From Caballeronia glebae (GTDB lineage Bacteria; Pseudomonadota; Gammaproteobacteria; Burkholderiales; Burkholderiaceae), in assembly GCF_001545035.1 (NCBI RefSeq), contig NZ_FCOJ02000020.1:54030-118029 (forward strand): 64,000 bases of DNA, given 5' to 3'. The position numbers were made by a program, and so were the translations under genes. Each line of letters opens with the position of its first letter. Position 1 is the first letter of the stretch. Below the pieces are notes generated by a model. It was not told the DNA's origin and did no database searches. It saw only the letters and a list, made by a program, of their open reading frames with translations. Positions 17,953-26,596 of this stretch are shown one piece after another.

Positions 17953-20619
17953 ATGACAACGCGCGACTCCACTCATCTGCTTCGCCGGCTCAACCCGCAC
18001 TGCGCTCGCACGCTCGAAGCGGCCGCGAGCCTGTGCCAGACGCGCCTTTCCGACGAAATCACCGTCGAGCACTGGCTGCTGAAGCTTATCGAGGCGGATG
18101 ACGGGGATATTCCCGCGATCCTGCGCCACTATGAAATCGATGTCGACGCGATCTGGAACGCGCTGCTCGCCGCCATCGACCGCCACCCGCGCGATCTGCG
18201 TGGCAGGCCGTCGCTTTCCATTCAGCTCGCGAGCGTGCTGCAGGACGCGTGGAATCTCGCCTCGCGCGAGCATATCGACGGCACGATCCGCTCGGCGCAT
18301 CTGCTGCGCGCGCTCATCGACGCACCGCACATGATGCGCACGCCGGACGCGTGGCCGCTCTTTTCGCTTTCCGCAGCGCAGATCGAGCGCCTGGTGCCAC
18401 GTCTCGGACGCGCGTCCTGCGAGAACGCGCCGGAGCCGGAAGGCAATGCCGATGAACCCGCCGAAGTCACGCAAGCAAGCGCACAAGCGCCCGTGAAGCA
18501 AGCCCCGGCGCGCTCGACCGAAGGCCAGGCGCTCGAGCGCTTCGCCATCGATCTGACGGAGAAGGCGCGGCGTGGCGAAATCGATCCGGTGTTTGGCCGC
18601 GATCGCGAAATCCAGCAGATGGTCGACGTGCTCGTGCGCCGCCGCAAGAATAATCCGATCCTCGTCGGCGAGCCGGGCGTCGGCAAGACGGCGCTCGTCG
18701 AAGGGCTCGCGCTGCGGATCGCCGAGGGCAGCGTGCCTTCCCTTTTGCGCGAGGTGCGCATTCTCACGCTCGACCTTGGCCTGCTGCAAGCCGGCGCGGG
18801 CGTGAAGGGCGAATTCGAGCAGCGTCTAAAGAACGTGATCGACGAAGTGAAAGCATCGGCGACGCCGATCGTGCTGTTCATCGACGAAGCGCACACGCTC
18901 ATCGGCGCGGGCAACTCGGCCGGCGGCTCGGACGCGGCCAACCTGCTGAAGCCCGCGCTCGCGCGTGGCGAGTTGCGCACCATCGCCGCGACGACGTGGT
19001 CGGAATACAAGGAATACTTCGAGCGCGATGCAGCGCTGGAGCGGCGTTTCCAGATGGTCAAGGTGGACGAGCCCGACGACGATGCGGCCTGTCTCATGCT
19101 GCGCGGCCTCGCGACGCGCTACGCGACGCATCATCACGTGCATATCCGCGACGAGGCGCTCGTCGCGGCGGTGAAGCTGTCGCGGCGCTACATCCCCGCG
19201 CGCCAGTTGCCGGACAAGGCCGTCGATCTCATCGACACCGCCGCCGCGCGCGCGCGCATGGGGCTCGACACGCCGCCCGCCGAACTGCAACGCGCCCGCG
19301 CGGCCGTGGCGGCGCTGGAACTGGAGCGCGCGAGCGTCGACGCCGACGAACGAGCGGGCATCGACGATACAGCCACGCAGCGCGACGTGCTCGAAGCCGC
19401 GCTCGCGCAGGCGAACCAGGATCTCGCGGACATCCAGACGCGCTATGACCGCGAGCTGTTGCTGGTGCGTGCGCTGCTGGAACAACGCGGCGACGGCAAG
19501 ACGAAGCCCGACGCGGACGCCTTCGCCGCAGCGAAGCACGCGCTTGCCGAAGCACAAGGCAAGACGCCGCTCATCTTCGCCGATGTCGACGCGCAGGCCA
19601 TCGCGCGCGTGGTCGCCGAATGGACGGGCGTGCCGGCCGGCAGTCTCGTCGAGGACGAACTGCTGAATCTGCTCGCGCTGGAAGATCAGTTGGCCAAGCG
19701 CGTGGTCGCTCAAGACGATGCGCTCGGCATGCTCGCGCAAAGCCTGCGCACCGCGAAGGCCGGACTCAAAAGCGAACACGCGCCGCTCGGCGTGTTCCTG
19801 CTGACGGGACCTTCGGGCGTCGGCAAGACGGAGACGGCGCTTGCGCTCGCCGATGTGCTCTTCGGCGGCGAGGCCGCGCTCACCACGATCAACATGTCGG
19901 AGTATCAGGAAGCGCACACGGTCTCGCAGTTGAAGGGCTCGCCGCCGGGTTACGTCGGTTACGGGCGCGGCGGCGTTCTGACCGAAGCGGTGCGTCAGCG
20001 GCCGTATAGCGTCGTGTTGCTCGATGAAGTCGAGAAGGCGCATCGCGACGTGCTCGACATGTTCTATCAGGTATTCGACCGTGGCTCGATGCGCGACGGC
20101 GAAGGTCGCGAGATCAACTTCCGCAACTGCGTGATCCTGATGACGTCCAATCTCGGCAGCGAACAAATTCACGACACGACCACGGACATGCCCGACATCG
20201 CGCACGCCGCGTTGCTCGACGCGATCCATGAGCCGCTCGTGACGCACTTCCAGCCCGCGCTGCTCGCGCGCTTCCAGACGCTCGTCTACCGGCCGCTCGA
20301 CGTCGCCGCGCTCGGCAATATCGTGCGCCTGAAGATCGCGAAGATCGCGGAGCGCCTGAAGCGCCAGCACGACGTGACGCTGACGTGCGACGAGTCGCTC
20401 ATCGCGTCGCTCGCCGAAATGTGCTTGTCACGCGATTCGGGCGCCCGCAACATCGACGCTTTCCTCGATCAGCGCGTCCTGCCGACCGTCTCGCGCGAAC
20501 TCCTGACGCGCATGGCGAGCAGCGATACGCCCGCGGAGATTCGTCTCGCGAATTCGGCGGAAGGCAATCTGACGATCGAGTTCATCGATCGCGGCGAGCC
20601 CGTGCAAGCAACGGCCTGA
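17953..20619 (+). CDS. tssH: Type VI secretion AAA+ unfoldase ClpV (TssH)
   Basis: An 888-residue ClpV. After the N-terminal Clp-N domain (HCARTLEAAASLCQTR onwards), it has a first AAA+ module with Walker A GEPGVGKT near residue 238, a middle coiled-coil segment, and a second AAA+ module with GPSGVGKT near residue 618 plus the sensor segment LGSEQIHD. ClpV disassembles the contracted TssB/TssC sheath so that it can be rebuilt. The ATG at 17953 has only a weak upstream purine stretch. The gene is 11 bases upstream of tssE. Confidence 0.95.
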   Translation: MTTRDSTHLLRRLNPHCARTLEAAASLCQTRLSDEITVEHWLLKLIEADDGDIPAILRHYEIDVDAIWNALLAAIDRHPRDLRGRPSLSIQLASVLQDAWNLASREHIDGTIRSAHLLRALIDAPHMMRTPDAWPLFSLSAAQIERLVPRLGRASCENAPEPEGNADEPAEVTQASAQAPVKQAPARSTEGQALERFAIDLTEKARRGEIDPVFGRDREIQQMVDVLVRRRKNNPILVGEPGVGKTALVEGLALRIAEGSVPSLLREVRILTLDLGLLQAGAGVKGEFEQRLKNVIDEVKASATPIVLFIDEAHTLIGAGNSAGGSDAANLLKPALARGELRTIAATTWSEYKEYFERDAALERRFQMVKVDEPDDDAACLMLRGLATRYATHHHVHIRDEALVAAVKLSRRYIPARQLPDKAVDLIDTAAARARMGLDTPPAELQRARAAVAALELERASVDADERAGIDDTATQRDVLEAALAQANQDLADIQTRYDRELLLVRALLEQRGDGKTKPDADAFAAAKHALAEAQGKTPLIFADVDAQAIARVVAEWTGVPAGSLVEDELLNLLALEDQLAKRVVAQDDALGMLAQSLRTAKAGLKSEHAPLGVFLLTGPSGVGKTETALALADVLFGGEAALTTINMSEYQEAHTVSQLKGSPPGYVGYGRGGVLTEAVRQRPYSVVLLDEVEKAHRDVLDMFYQVFDRGSMRDGEGREINFRNCVILMTSNLGSEQIHDTTTDMPDIAHAALLDAIHEPLVTHFQPALLARFQTLVYRPLDVAALGNIVRLKIAKIAERLKRQHDVTLTCDESLIASLAEMCLSRDSGARNIDAFLDQRVLPTVSRELLTRMASSDTPAEIRLANSAEGNLTIEFIDRGEPVQATA

Positions 20620-20630
20620 AGCAAGCGCCG

Positions 20631-21056
20631 ATGCCAGGTCCGTCCCTCTATGAAATGCTGCTCGGTCAGATCGAAGGCGAGCCGCTCAGCGACTTCGACG
20701 ACCGCACGCTCGAAATCCTGAGCGTGCAGCAGAACGTGCGACGCATTCTGAACACGCGCGCAGGTGCGCTCAAGCATCTGCCGGACTACGGGCTGCCCGA
20801 TCTCACCAACATCTACAAGGCGCTGCCAGCGTCTTCGCAGGCGCTGAAGGAGCAGATGGAAGCCACGCTGCTGAAGTACGAGCCGCGCATTCGGGCGATC
20901 GACGTCGAAATGGTCGATACGCCCGAACCGGGCCTGCAGGTGAGCTTCGAGATGACGTGCCACCTGAAGCGCACGGGGCTCGTGCGCTTCGGCACGTACT
21001 TCGTGCCGCCGGGCGTTTTCAGGCTTGAGCGGCGTGTGCGCGAGGGGAAGATCTGA
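20631..21056 (+). CDS. tssE: Type VI secretion baseplate subunit TssE, gp25-like
   Basis: A 141-residue gp25/TssE-family protein. The typical segments are VQQNVRRILNTRAGALKHLPDYGLPDL near the N-terminus and a C-terminal beta strand region (FEMTCHLKR...RFGTYFV). It helps nucleate sheath assembly at the baseplate. The ATG at 20631 is used because upstream in-frame codons lie inside clpV. tssF and tssG, which often follow tssE, are absent: the next gene is a convergent transporter 26 bases away. Confidence 0.92.
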   Translation: MPGPSLYEMLLGQIEGEPLSDFDDRTLEILSVQQNVRRILNTRAGALKHLPDYGLPDLTNIYKALPASSQALKEQMEATLLKYEPRIRAIDVEMVDTPEPGLQVSFEMTCHLKRTGLVRFGTYFVPPGVFRLERRVREGKI

Positions 21057-21082
21057 AGTCGTTCCTCGCCTCGACGCGCACC

Positions 21083-22423
21083 CTACTCATGCCACTGCCC
21101 CGCCCCGCCGGCAAACGCCGGCACGCCCATCTCCTCGCGACTCCGCGCCTCGCGCGCCTCATCGGCCTCGACGGTCTTGCTCGTATCGATGAAAAGCGCC
21201 GCGACCGCGCCGACCGCGAGCAAGCCCGCTGAAATCGTGAACGGCACGTCATAGCTTCCGGTCTGCTGGATCAGATAGCCGAACGCGACCGGCGACGCCA
21301 TCCCGGCGATGCCGAAGCCCGTGTTCATCATGCCGCCCGCCGTGCCCGCATACTTGCCCGCGATATCGAGCGGCAAAGTCCACAGCACCGGGTTCGTGAT
21401 TTCGAGGAAGAAGAACGACGCCGTCAGGAACCACACGGCCATGATCGGGCTCGGTGCATTGACCATCGGCAGGAGGAAGGCCAGCGAGCCGCCCATGCCG
21501 ACAACCAGAACGCTGCAACGCGCGAGCCGCAGCCGCCCCGTGATCCTGTAGATGCGGTCCGATAGCACGCCGCCCAGCGTGTCGCCGATCACGCCGGCAA
21601 GCAGCGGCAACGCGGTGAAGAGCGCGAGATGCTTCAGATCGAAGCCGCGCGAGTCCTTCAGATACGAAGGCAGCCACGTCAGATACACCCACAGCAACCA
21701 GCCATAGCAAAAATCCACGAACGTCACGAGCCACATGCGATGAATCAGCATGCGCCACGGCGTCGGGTTCTTTCGCGCGCGAGCGCAATCCCCCGCGCGA
21801 TAGCCGATCTCGGCGGTCTCTTCGGGCGTCACGCGGCGGTTCTCATCCGGTGAATTGGTGAAGACGAAGAGATACAACACCGTCCACGCAAGGCTTGCGA
21901 CGCCCAGCAAAATGAACGCCTCGCGCCAGCCGCTTGCCGCGACCACCGCGAGCACCACCGGCGGCGTCACCGCGCCGCCCAGCCGCGCGAAGCTATGCGT
22001 GATGCCCTGGGCGAATCCGCGCTCTTGCACCGGCATCCAGAACGTGAAGGCGCGCGTGGCGGTCGGAAACGCGCCGCCCTCACCGATACCCAGCGCGAGG
22101 CGCAACAGCACGAGCATGCCGATGCTGCCCGCGAAGCCCGTCGCGAGCGTCGCCGCGCCCCATATCAGCGAGAGCACGGTGAGCACGAGCTTCGGCCCGA
22201 AACGATCGGCAAGCCATCCGCCGACGATCTGCATCACCGCATACGGATAAGCGAACGCCGAGAACACGAGTCCGAGCTGCACGGACGACAGACCCATCTC
22301 CTGGCGGATCAACGGTCCCGCCACGGCGATGTTCACCCGGTCGATGTACGAGATGAAGTACATCAAACACATCACGCCGAGAATGATATGGCGCGTTTTC
22401 ACGCGCTGACGATGCTTGTTCAC
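21083..22423 (-). CDS. sauU: MFS transporter, probable sulfoacetate importer SauU
   Basis: A 446-residue, 12-helix MFS protein of the anion:cation symporter branch. It begins with a charged tail then MYFISYIDRVNIAVAGPLI, the helix-1 pattern of phthalate/glucarate-type permeases. The gene lies downstream of a sulfoacetate-CoA ligase and a CoA-acylating sulfoacetaldehyde dehydrogenase on the same strand, with a divergent IclR gene beyond. This is the order known for the sauRSTU cluster of Cupriavidus necator H16, where SauU is the presumed sulfoacetate transporter. The substrate assignment depends on that context; the sequence alone says only organic anion transporter. Confidence 0.82.
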   Translation of the reverse strand: MNKHRQRVKTRHIILGVMCLMYFISYIDRVNIAVAGPLIRQEMGLSSVQLGLVFSAFAYPYAVMQIVGGWLADRFGPKLVLTVLSLIWGAATLATGFAGSIGMLVLLRLALGIGEGGAFPTATRAFTFWMPVQERGFAQGITHSFARLGGAVTPPVVLAVVAASGWREAFILLGVASLAWTVLYLFVFTNSPDENRRVTPEETAEIGYRAGDCARARKNPTPWRMLIHRMWLVTFVDFCYGWLLWVYLTWLPSYLKDSRGFDLKHLALFTALPLLAGVIGDTLGGVLSDRIYRITGRLRLARCSVLVVGMGGSLAFLLPMVNAPSPIMAVWFLTASFFFLEITNPVLWTLPLDIAGKYAGTAGGMMNTGFGIAGMASPVAFGYLIQQTGSYDVPFTISAGLLAVGAVAALFIDTSKTVEADEAREARSREEMGVPAFAGGAGQWHE

Positions 22424-22488
22424 AGTGTCTCCTTCCTTTGGCCCATCTGATGTGGAATATCAAGCCATGTGCGCGAATCCGCGTCTTT

Positions 22489-24123
22489 TCATCCCGCGGG
22501 TTGCGGATTCTGTACGAGCTTCAGGCGCTGCACCTTGCCCGAAGGTCCGCGCGGCAATGCATCGGTGAAGCGGAACTCACGCGGCGTCTTGTAACGACCG
22601 AGTTCGCGCAGGCAGTGCTCGCGCAGATCGGCCACATCGAGCGATGCCGCGCCGCCGATCGGCACGATGTACGCGACGATGTCCTGCCCGTAGGCCGCAT
22701 CGGGCACGCCGACCGCCGCCGCTTCGAGCACACCGGGATGACGCAGAAGTGCTTCGTCGATCTCGCGCGGCGCGATGTTCTCGCCGCCCTTGATGATCAA
22801 TTCCTTCGCGCGACCGTTGATGTAGAAGAAGCCCGCCTCGTCGCGATAGCCGAGGTCGCCGCTGCGCAGCCATCCGTCGGCTGTAAAGGCGTTGCGCGTT
22901 TCTTCCGCACGCTTGTAGTAGCCGCTCATCAATTGCTCGCCGCGCAGCACGAGTTCGCCGGTTTCATGCGGCGCACAATCGCGTCCATCGAGGTCGACGA
23001 TCTTCGCTTCGCCGCCCGAAGGCAAGCCGATGCTGCCGATTTTTCTCATCGATTGTTCATACGGATTACTGAATATCGGAGCAGCGGTCTCCGTCATGCC
23101 CATCGTTTCGATGACACCGATGCCGAAGCGCTCCTCGAACGCGCGATGATGATCCGCCGGCAGCGCCGCCGACGCGCTGCGACAGAACTTAAGCGTCGAG
23201 AGATCGCGGCCTTGCGCGCCCTCGCCGTTCAGCAGATAGGCGACGATGGTCGGCACCACGTTGATCCACGTGCAGCCGGATTCCGATGCTTCGTCCCAGA
23301 ACGTGCGCGCCGAAAAGCGCGGCGTCAGCACCGCCGATCCGCCGTGCCAGAGCGGTGTCAGCAACGCGACGACGAGACCGTTGATGTGATACAGCGGCAG
23401 CGATACGAGCACGCGATCGTCGTCGGACAGCCGATGTTCCGCGCTGATGTTGCGCATGTTGGCGAGCAGGCTGCGATGGCTCAGCAGCACGCCCTTGGGC
23501 GCGCCCGTCGTGCCCGACGTGTACATGAGCAGCGCGGTATCGGCGGGATTGATTACGCCCGCGTCGCTCGCGACGATATGCGTGCCGGGTGTTTCGTCGC
23601 GCACGAGCGGTATCGCGCGCGCGGGAAGCATCGGAATATCGGGCAACACGTTCGCGTCGGGCGACGTTCGCACCACCGCGATGTCGCGCTCCATGCCTTC
23701 ACGACGCAACGCATCGATCGCTTCAACGATGGTGTCGTGCGTGTCATCGGCGGTGAAGATCGCGCGCGTCTCCGAATGCTCGACGATATAGCGCACCTGC
23801 GAAGGCTGGCACAACAGATTCAGCGGGTTCGCGACGAGTCCGCTGTACATCGCCGCGAGCAGCAGCCGCGCGGTCTGGATACCGTTGCCCATGAAGACGG
23901 ACACGACATCGCCCGGACGCAGCCCCGCTGCATGAAAACGCCCTTCCAGCGCGAGACATTCGTCGCGCAATGCGCCGAACGTCAGTACGTCGTCGCGGGC
24001 GGCCGTCAGCAGGAAAGGCTTGTCGGGCGCGTGTTCGGCGCGCGCGTCGATCAATGCGCGCAATGTCGACGCTTCCAAAGACGCGCGATCCGGCGCAACG
24101 ATTCGATCCGCTAGCGCGCTCAT
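22489..24123 (-). CDS. sauT: AMP-forming acyl-CoA synthetase, probable sulfoacetate-CoA ligase SauT
   Basis: A 544-residue ANL-superfamily ligase. The AMP-binding signature TSGTTGAPKGVLLSH is near residues 198-212, the adenylate motif GMTETAAPIF is in the middle, and the C-terminal hinge and catalytic lysine region reads GRAKELIIKGGENIAPREID then PRGPSGKVQRLKL. SauT activates sulfoacetate to sulfoacetyl-CoA. The ATG at 24123 has AGGAGG upstream and overlaps the sauS stop by four bases, so a longer in-frame reading through sauS is not needed. Gene order with sauS and sauU gives the functional assignment. Confidence 0.85.
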   Translation of the reverse strand: MSALADRIVAPDRASLEASTLRALIDARAEHAPDKPFLLTAARDDVLTFGALRDECLALEGRFHAAGLRPGDVVSVFMGNGIQTARLLLAAMYSGLVANPLNLLCQPSQVRYIVEHSETRAIFTADDTHDTIVEAIDALRREGMERDIAVVRTSPDANVLPDIPMLPARAIPLVRDETPGTHIVASDAGVINPADTALLMYTSGTTGAPKGVLLSHRSLLANMRNISAEHRLSDDDRVLVSLPLYHINGLVVALLTPLWHGGSAVLTPRFSARTFWDEASESGCTWINVVPTIVAYLLNGEGAQGRDLSTLKFCRSASAALPADHHRAFEERFGIGVIETMGMTETAAPIFSNPYEQSMRKIGSIGLPSGGEAKIVDLDGRDCAPHETGELVLRGEQLMSGYYKRAEETRNAFTADGWLRSGDLGYRDEAGFFYINGRAKELIIKGGENIAPREIDEALLRHPGVLEAAAVGVPDAAYGQDIVAYIVPIGGAASLDVADLREHCLRELGRYKTPREFRFTDALPRGPSGKVQRLKLVQNPQPAG

Positions 24124-25583
24124 CGTCCGATCCTCCTGAAGTAGTCGCCGAGCAGCGCGTCGACCTCCGGCACGCGCTCCGCTATGCGGTACGCGATGCG
24201 CGTCACGTTCAGATATTGCCGGTAGCCGAGGTTCGACGAGAAGTTGTTGCCGCCCCACGTGCCGCAACCCATCGAGAGCGAAAATGGCAAGCCGTTGTCG
24301 AAGTTGCCGCCGGTCGCGAGGCAGTGCGCCTGATCGACGATCACGCGCGCCACCGGCAACTGCGTGCCGAGCCTGACGGCAAGCGCGTCGTCCGCGCCAT
24401 GCACGCCGACCGAATGGCCCGCGCCCATGTAGCCGTAGATGCCGCGCACGATTTCGATGGCGGCGTCGATGCCGCGCGCGCGATAGACCGTCAATACGGG
24501 CGAGAGCTTTTCGCCGGAGAACGGGAACTCTGGTCCGTAGCCGCTTTCTTCCACCATCAGGAACTTCGGCTCGCGCGCGGCGATATCGTCGAGGCCCGCC
24601 TCCCGCGCGATCGCCGTCGCCGAACGCGCGGTGCAGCGCGCCGAGAGCTTGCCGTCGTGCCACATCGCCGCCTGCAAGCGCGCCTTCTGCGCGGCGTCGA
24701 GCAGCACGCCGCCTTGCTTCGTCAACGCATCGAGCATGCGCGCGTGGATCGCTTCGTCGATCACGACGCTGTTCTCCGAAGAGCAGCTCGTCGCATTGTC
24801 GAACGTTTTGGACACGGCGATCTTGCTAGCCGCGTCATCGGGATTCGCGCTCGCCGTGACGATCGATGCGACATTGCCCGCGCCCACGCCGAAGGCCGGC
24901 GTGCCGCTCGTGTAGGCCATGCGCACGTTGGCCTGCGAGCCCGTCGCGACGACGAGATCCGCGAGCTTCATCAGCGCGGCGGTGGCGGCCTTGCCGATCG
25001 GATGCGGCAGCATCTGCACGAGTTCGGGATCGAGGCCCGCCTTCGCGAACTCCGCGTGAATGAACTCGATGAGCAACGCGCACGACGAATAGCCCTTCGG
25101 CGAAGGCGCGACGATGACGGCGTTGCCGCACTTGAGCGCGTTGATGATCTTGTTGGCGGGCGTCGCGGCCGGATTCGTCGATGGCGTGATCGCCGCCACT
25201 ACGCCGACGGCGCGCGCGATCTCAACGACGCCGTGTTCTTCGTCGCGCGCGATCACGCCCGTCGTCGCGACGCCATGAAGATCGCGCAGCAAACCGAGCG
25301 TCTTGCGATGGTTCTTGCGGAACTTGTCGTCGGCGTTGCCGAGGCCGGTGTCGCGAACGGCCAGATCCGCGAGTCGCCGGTTGCGCTGCGGCTCCATGAT
25401 CGCCCACGCGGCGGCGGCCGCGGCGATGTCGAGCGTCTCCTGCCCCGCTTGCTCGAAGCGTCGCTGCGCGGCGCGCGCTCGCGCCACGAGCGCTGCAACG
25501 ATGCGCTCCACATCGGGTTCTCGTGTATTCGGCGCGTCGTCGTGGGAACGTGCGAGCGTTGCGCCGCTTGCCATGTGATTCAT
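24120..25583 (-). CDS. sauS: CoA-acylating sulfoacetaldehyde dehydrogenase SauS
   Basis: A 487-residue CoA-acylating aldehyde dehydrogenase with the catalytic cysteine in SKTFDNATSCSSENS near residue 265 and the coenzyme segment AITPSTNPAATPANK. It reduces sulfoacetyl-CoA to sulfoacetaldehyde, the substrate of Xsc encoded 14 kb away. Start choice: the ATG at 25583 (MNHMASG) has GAGG eight bases upstream. A further ATG at 25625 would add 14 residues with poor spacing. It heads the leftward sauSTU operon, opposite sauR. Confidence 0.87.
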   Translation of the reverse strand: MNHMASGATLARSHDDAPNTREPDVERIVAALVARARAAQRRFEQAGQETLDIAAAAAAWAIMEPQRNRRLADLAVRDTGLGNADDKFRKNHRKTLGLLRDLHGVATTGVIARDEEHGVVEIARAVGVVAAITPSTNPAATPANKIINALKCGNAVIVAPSPKGYSSCALLIEFIHAEFAKAGLDPELVQMLPHPIGKAATAALMKLADLVVATGSQANVRMAYTSGTPAFGVGAGNVASIVTASANPDDAASKIAVSKTFDNATSCSSENSVVIDEAIHARMLDALTKQGGVLLDAAQKARLQAAMWHDGKLSARCTARSATAIAREAGLDDIAAREPKFLMVEESGYGPEFPFSGEKLSPVLTVYRARGIDAAIEIVRGIYGYMGAGHSVGVHGADDALAVRLGTQLPVARVIVDQAHCLATGGNFDNGLPFSLSMGCGTWGGNNFSSNLGYRQYLNVTRIAYRIAERVPEVDALLGDYFRRIGR

Positions 25584-25705
25584 GCGTAAGACCTCGGCTG
25601 TTGGAAGATTGGAGGTGCTATCCAATCTAGTCAGCCGCGTCCGTCGCGCGGTCCCGTTTTCTGGACTAACGCATGCAGCGAAATCGCGAGCATCGGAAAT
25701 TCAGC

Positions 25706-25733
25706 TTTTCGGGACTTCACAGAGTCCCGAAAA
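25706..25733. promoter_or_regulatory. Perfect inverted repeat in the sauR-sauS divergent promoter
   Basis: Two 11-base arms, TTTTCGGGACT and AGTCCCGAAAA, are separated by six bases (TCACAG). The repeat lies between the divergently transcribed sauS and sauR genes, about 60 bases from the sauR start and 120 from sauS. No T-tract or gene end is nearby, so it is better read as an operator, probably for SauR, than as a terminator. Confidence 0.6.
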
Positions 25734-25792
25734 CCGGTGTTTTCGACGCACAATAAAATAAAACGCAAAGTAAGCAGACGGAGACAAGCAAC

Positions 25793-26554
25793 GTGACATC
25801 GAATCAATCGAATGCCGCCGCCGTGCGCGCGTTCCGCGTGCTCGAAACGCTCGCCGAAGCGAATCGCCCGCTCTCGATGACCGAACTCGTCGATGCGCTC
25901 GGCCTGCCCAAGCAGACCGTGCATCGCATCCTCGTGCAACTGATGGACGCATGGCTCGTCACGCGCGGCGCGAGCGACAAGCTCTATGAATGCTCGGCGC
26001 GCGTGCGCACGCTCGCCATCAACGTGCTGATGCACGCGGGTCCCGCTGCGGCGCGTCATGCGCTGCTGGAACAACTCGTCGTGCGCGTGGGCGAAACCTG
26101 CAATTTGACGATGCTCGCGGGCAATGACGTCGTCTACGTGGATCGCGTCGAAACGGGATGGCCTTTGCGCATGCATTTGCAGCCGGGCTCGCATGTGCCG
26201 CTGCATTGCTCCGCGAGCGGCAAGCTGTTGCTGAGCTTTCTGCCGAAGGAGCGGCGCGAGCGCATGATCGAACGGCTGCCGCTGCGTTCGTATTCGGAGC
26301 GCACGATCACCGATCGCGATGCACTGCGCAAGGAGCTTGCATTGACGCGCCGCCGCATGCTCGCCATCAACAATCAGGAGCATTTGCAGGGACTCGTTGC
26401 GATCGCGGTGCCGGTGATGCTCGACCGGAATCGCGCGTGCGCGGCGATTGCGATTCAGGCGCCGGTCGGCCGCGTGGCGCTCGATCAGCTTCTCGCGTTC
26501 GAGCCCGATCTGCGCCGCACCGCGGAAGAAACCGCCAAGACGTTCAGAGAATAA
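25793..26554 (+). CDS. sauR: IclR-family regulator SauR of sulfoacetate catabolism
   Basis: A 253-residue IclR regulator with an N-terminal winged helix (AVRAFRVLETLAEANRPL, then VDALGLPKQTVHRILVQL) and an IclR effector domain containing GETCNLTMLAGNDVVYVDRVE and PGSHVPLHCSASGKLLL. It starts at GTG 25793 with GGAGA about eight bases upstream. Its divergent position opposite sauSTU matches sauR in C. necator H16. It is one of four related IclR proteins in this region that share the effector motifs. Confidence 0.85.
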   Translation: MTSNQSNAAAVRAFRVLETLAEANRPLSMTELVDALGLPKQTVHRILVQLMDAWLVTRGASDKLYECSARVRTLAINVLMHAGPAAARHALLEQLVVRVGETCNLTMLAGNDVVYVDRVETGWPLRMHLQPGSHVPLHCSASGKLLLSFLPKERRERMIERLPLRSYSERTITDRDALRKELALTRRRMLAINNQEHLQGLVAIAVPVMLDRNRACAAIAIQAPVGRVALDQLLAFEPDLRRTAEETAKTFRE

Positions 26555-26556
26555 AA

Positions 26557-26582
26557 GCCGGTTTGCGATGCAGCAAACCGGC
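26557..26582. terminator. Bidirectional terminator between sauR and the permease gene
   Basis: A perfect 10-base stem (GCCGGTTTGC at 26557-26566 with 26573-26582) has a six-base loop. It is followed on the + side by CTTCGTTT, and on the - side by a TTTTATT tail. It lies between two convergent stop codons (26554 and 26597), so it serves both genes. Confidence 0.8.
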
Positions 26583-26596
26583 CTTCGTTTCAGTGC

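Noticed and set aside
22489..24663. A 724-residue reading of the AMP-binding ligase
   Set aside because: The extra N-terminal 180 residues overlap sauS and show no motif. The ATG at 24123 has a strong ribosome site and the ATGA overlap with sauS.
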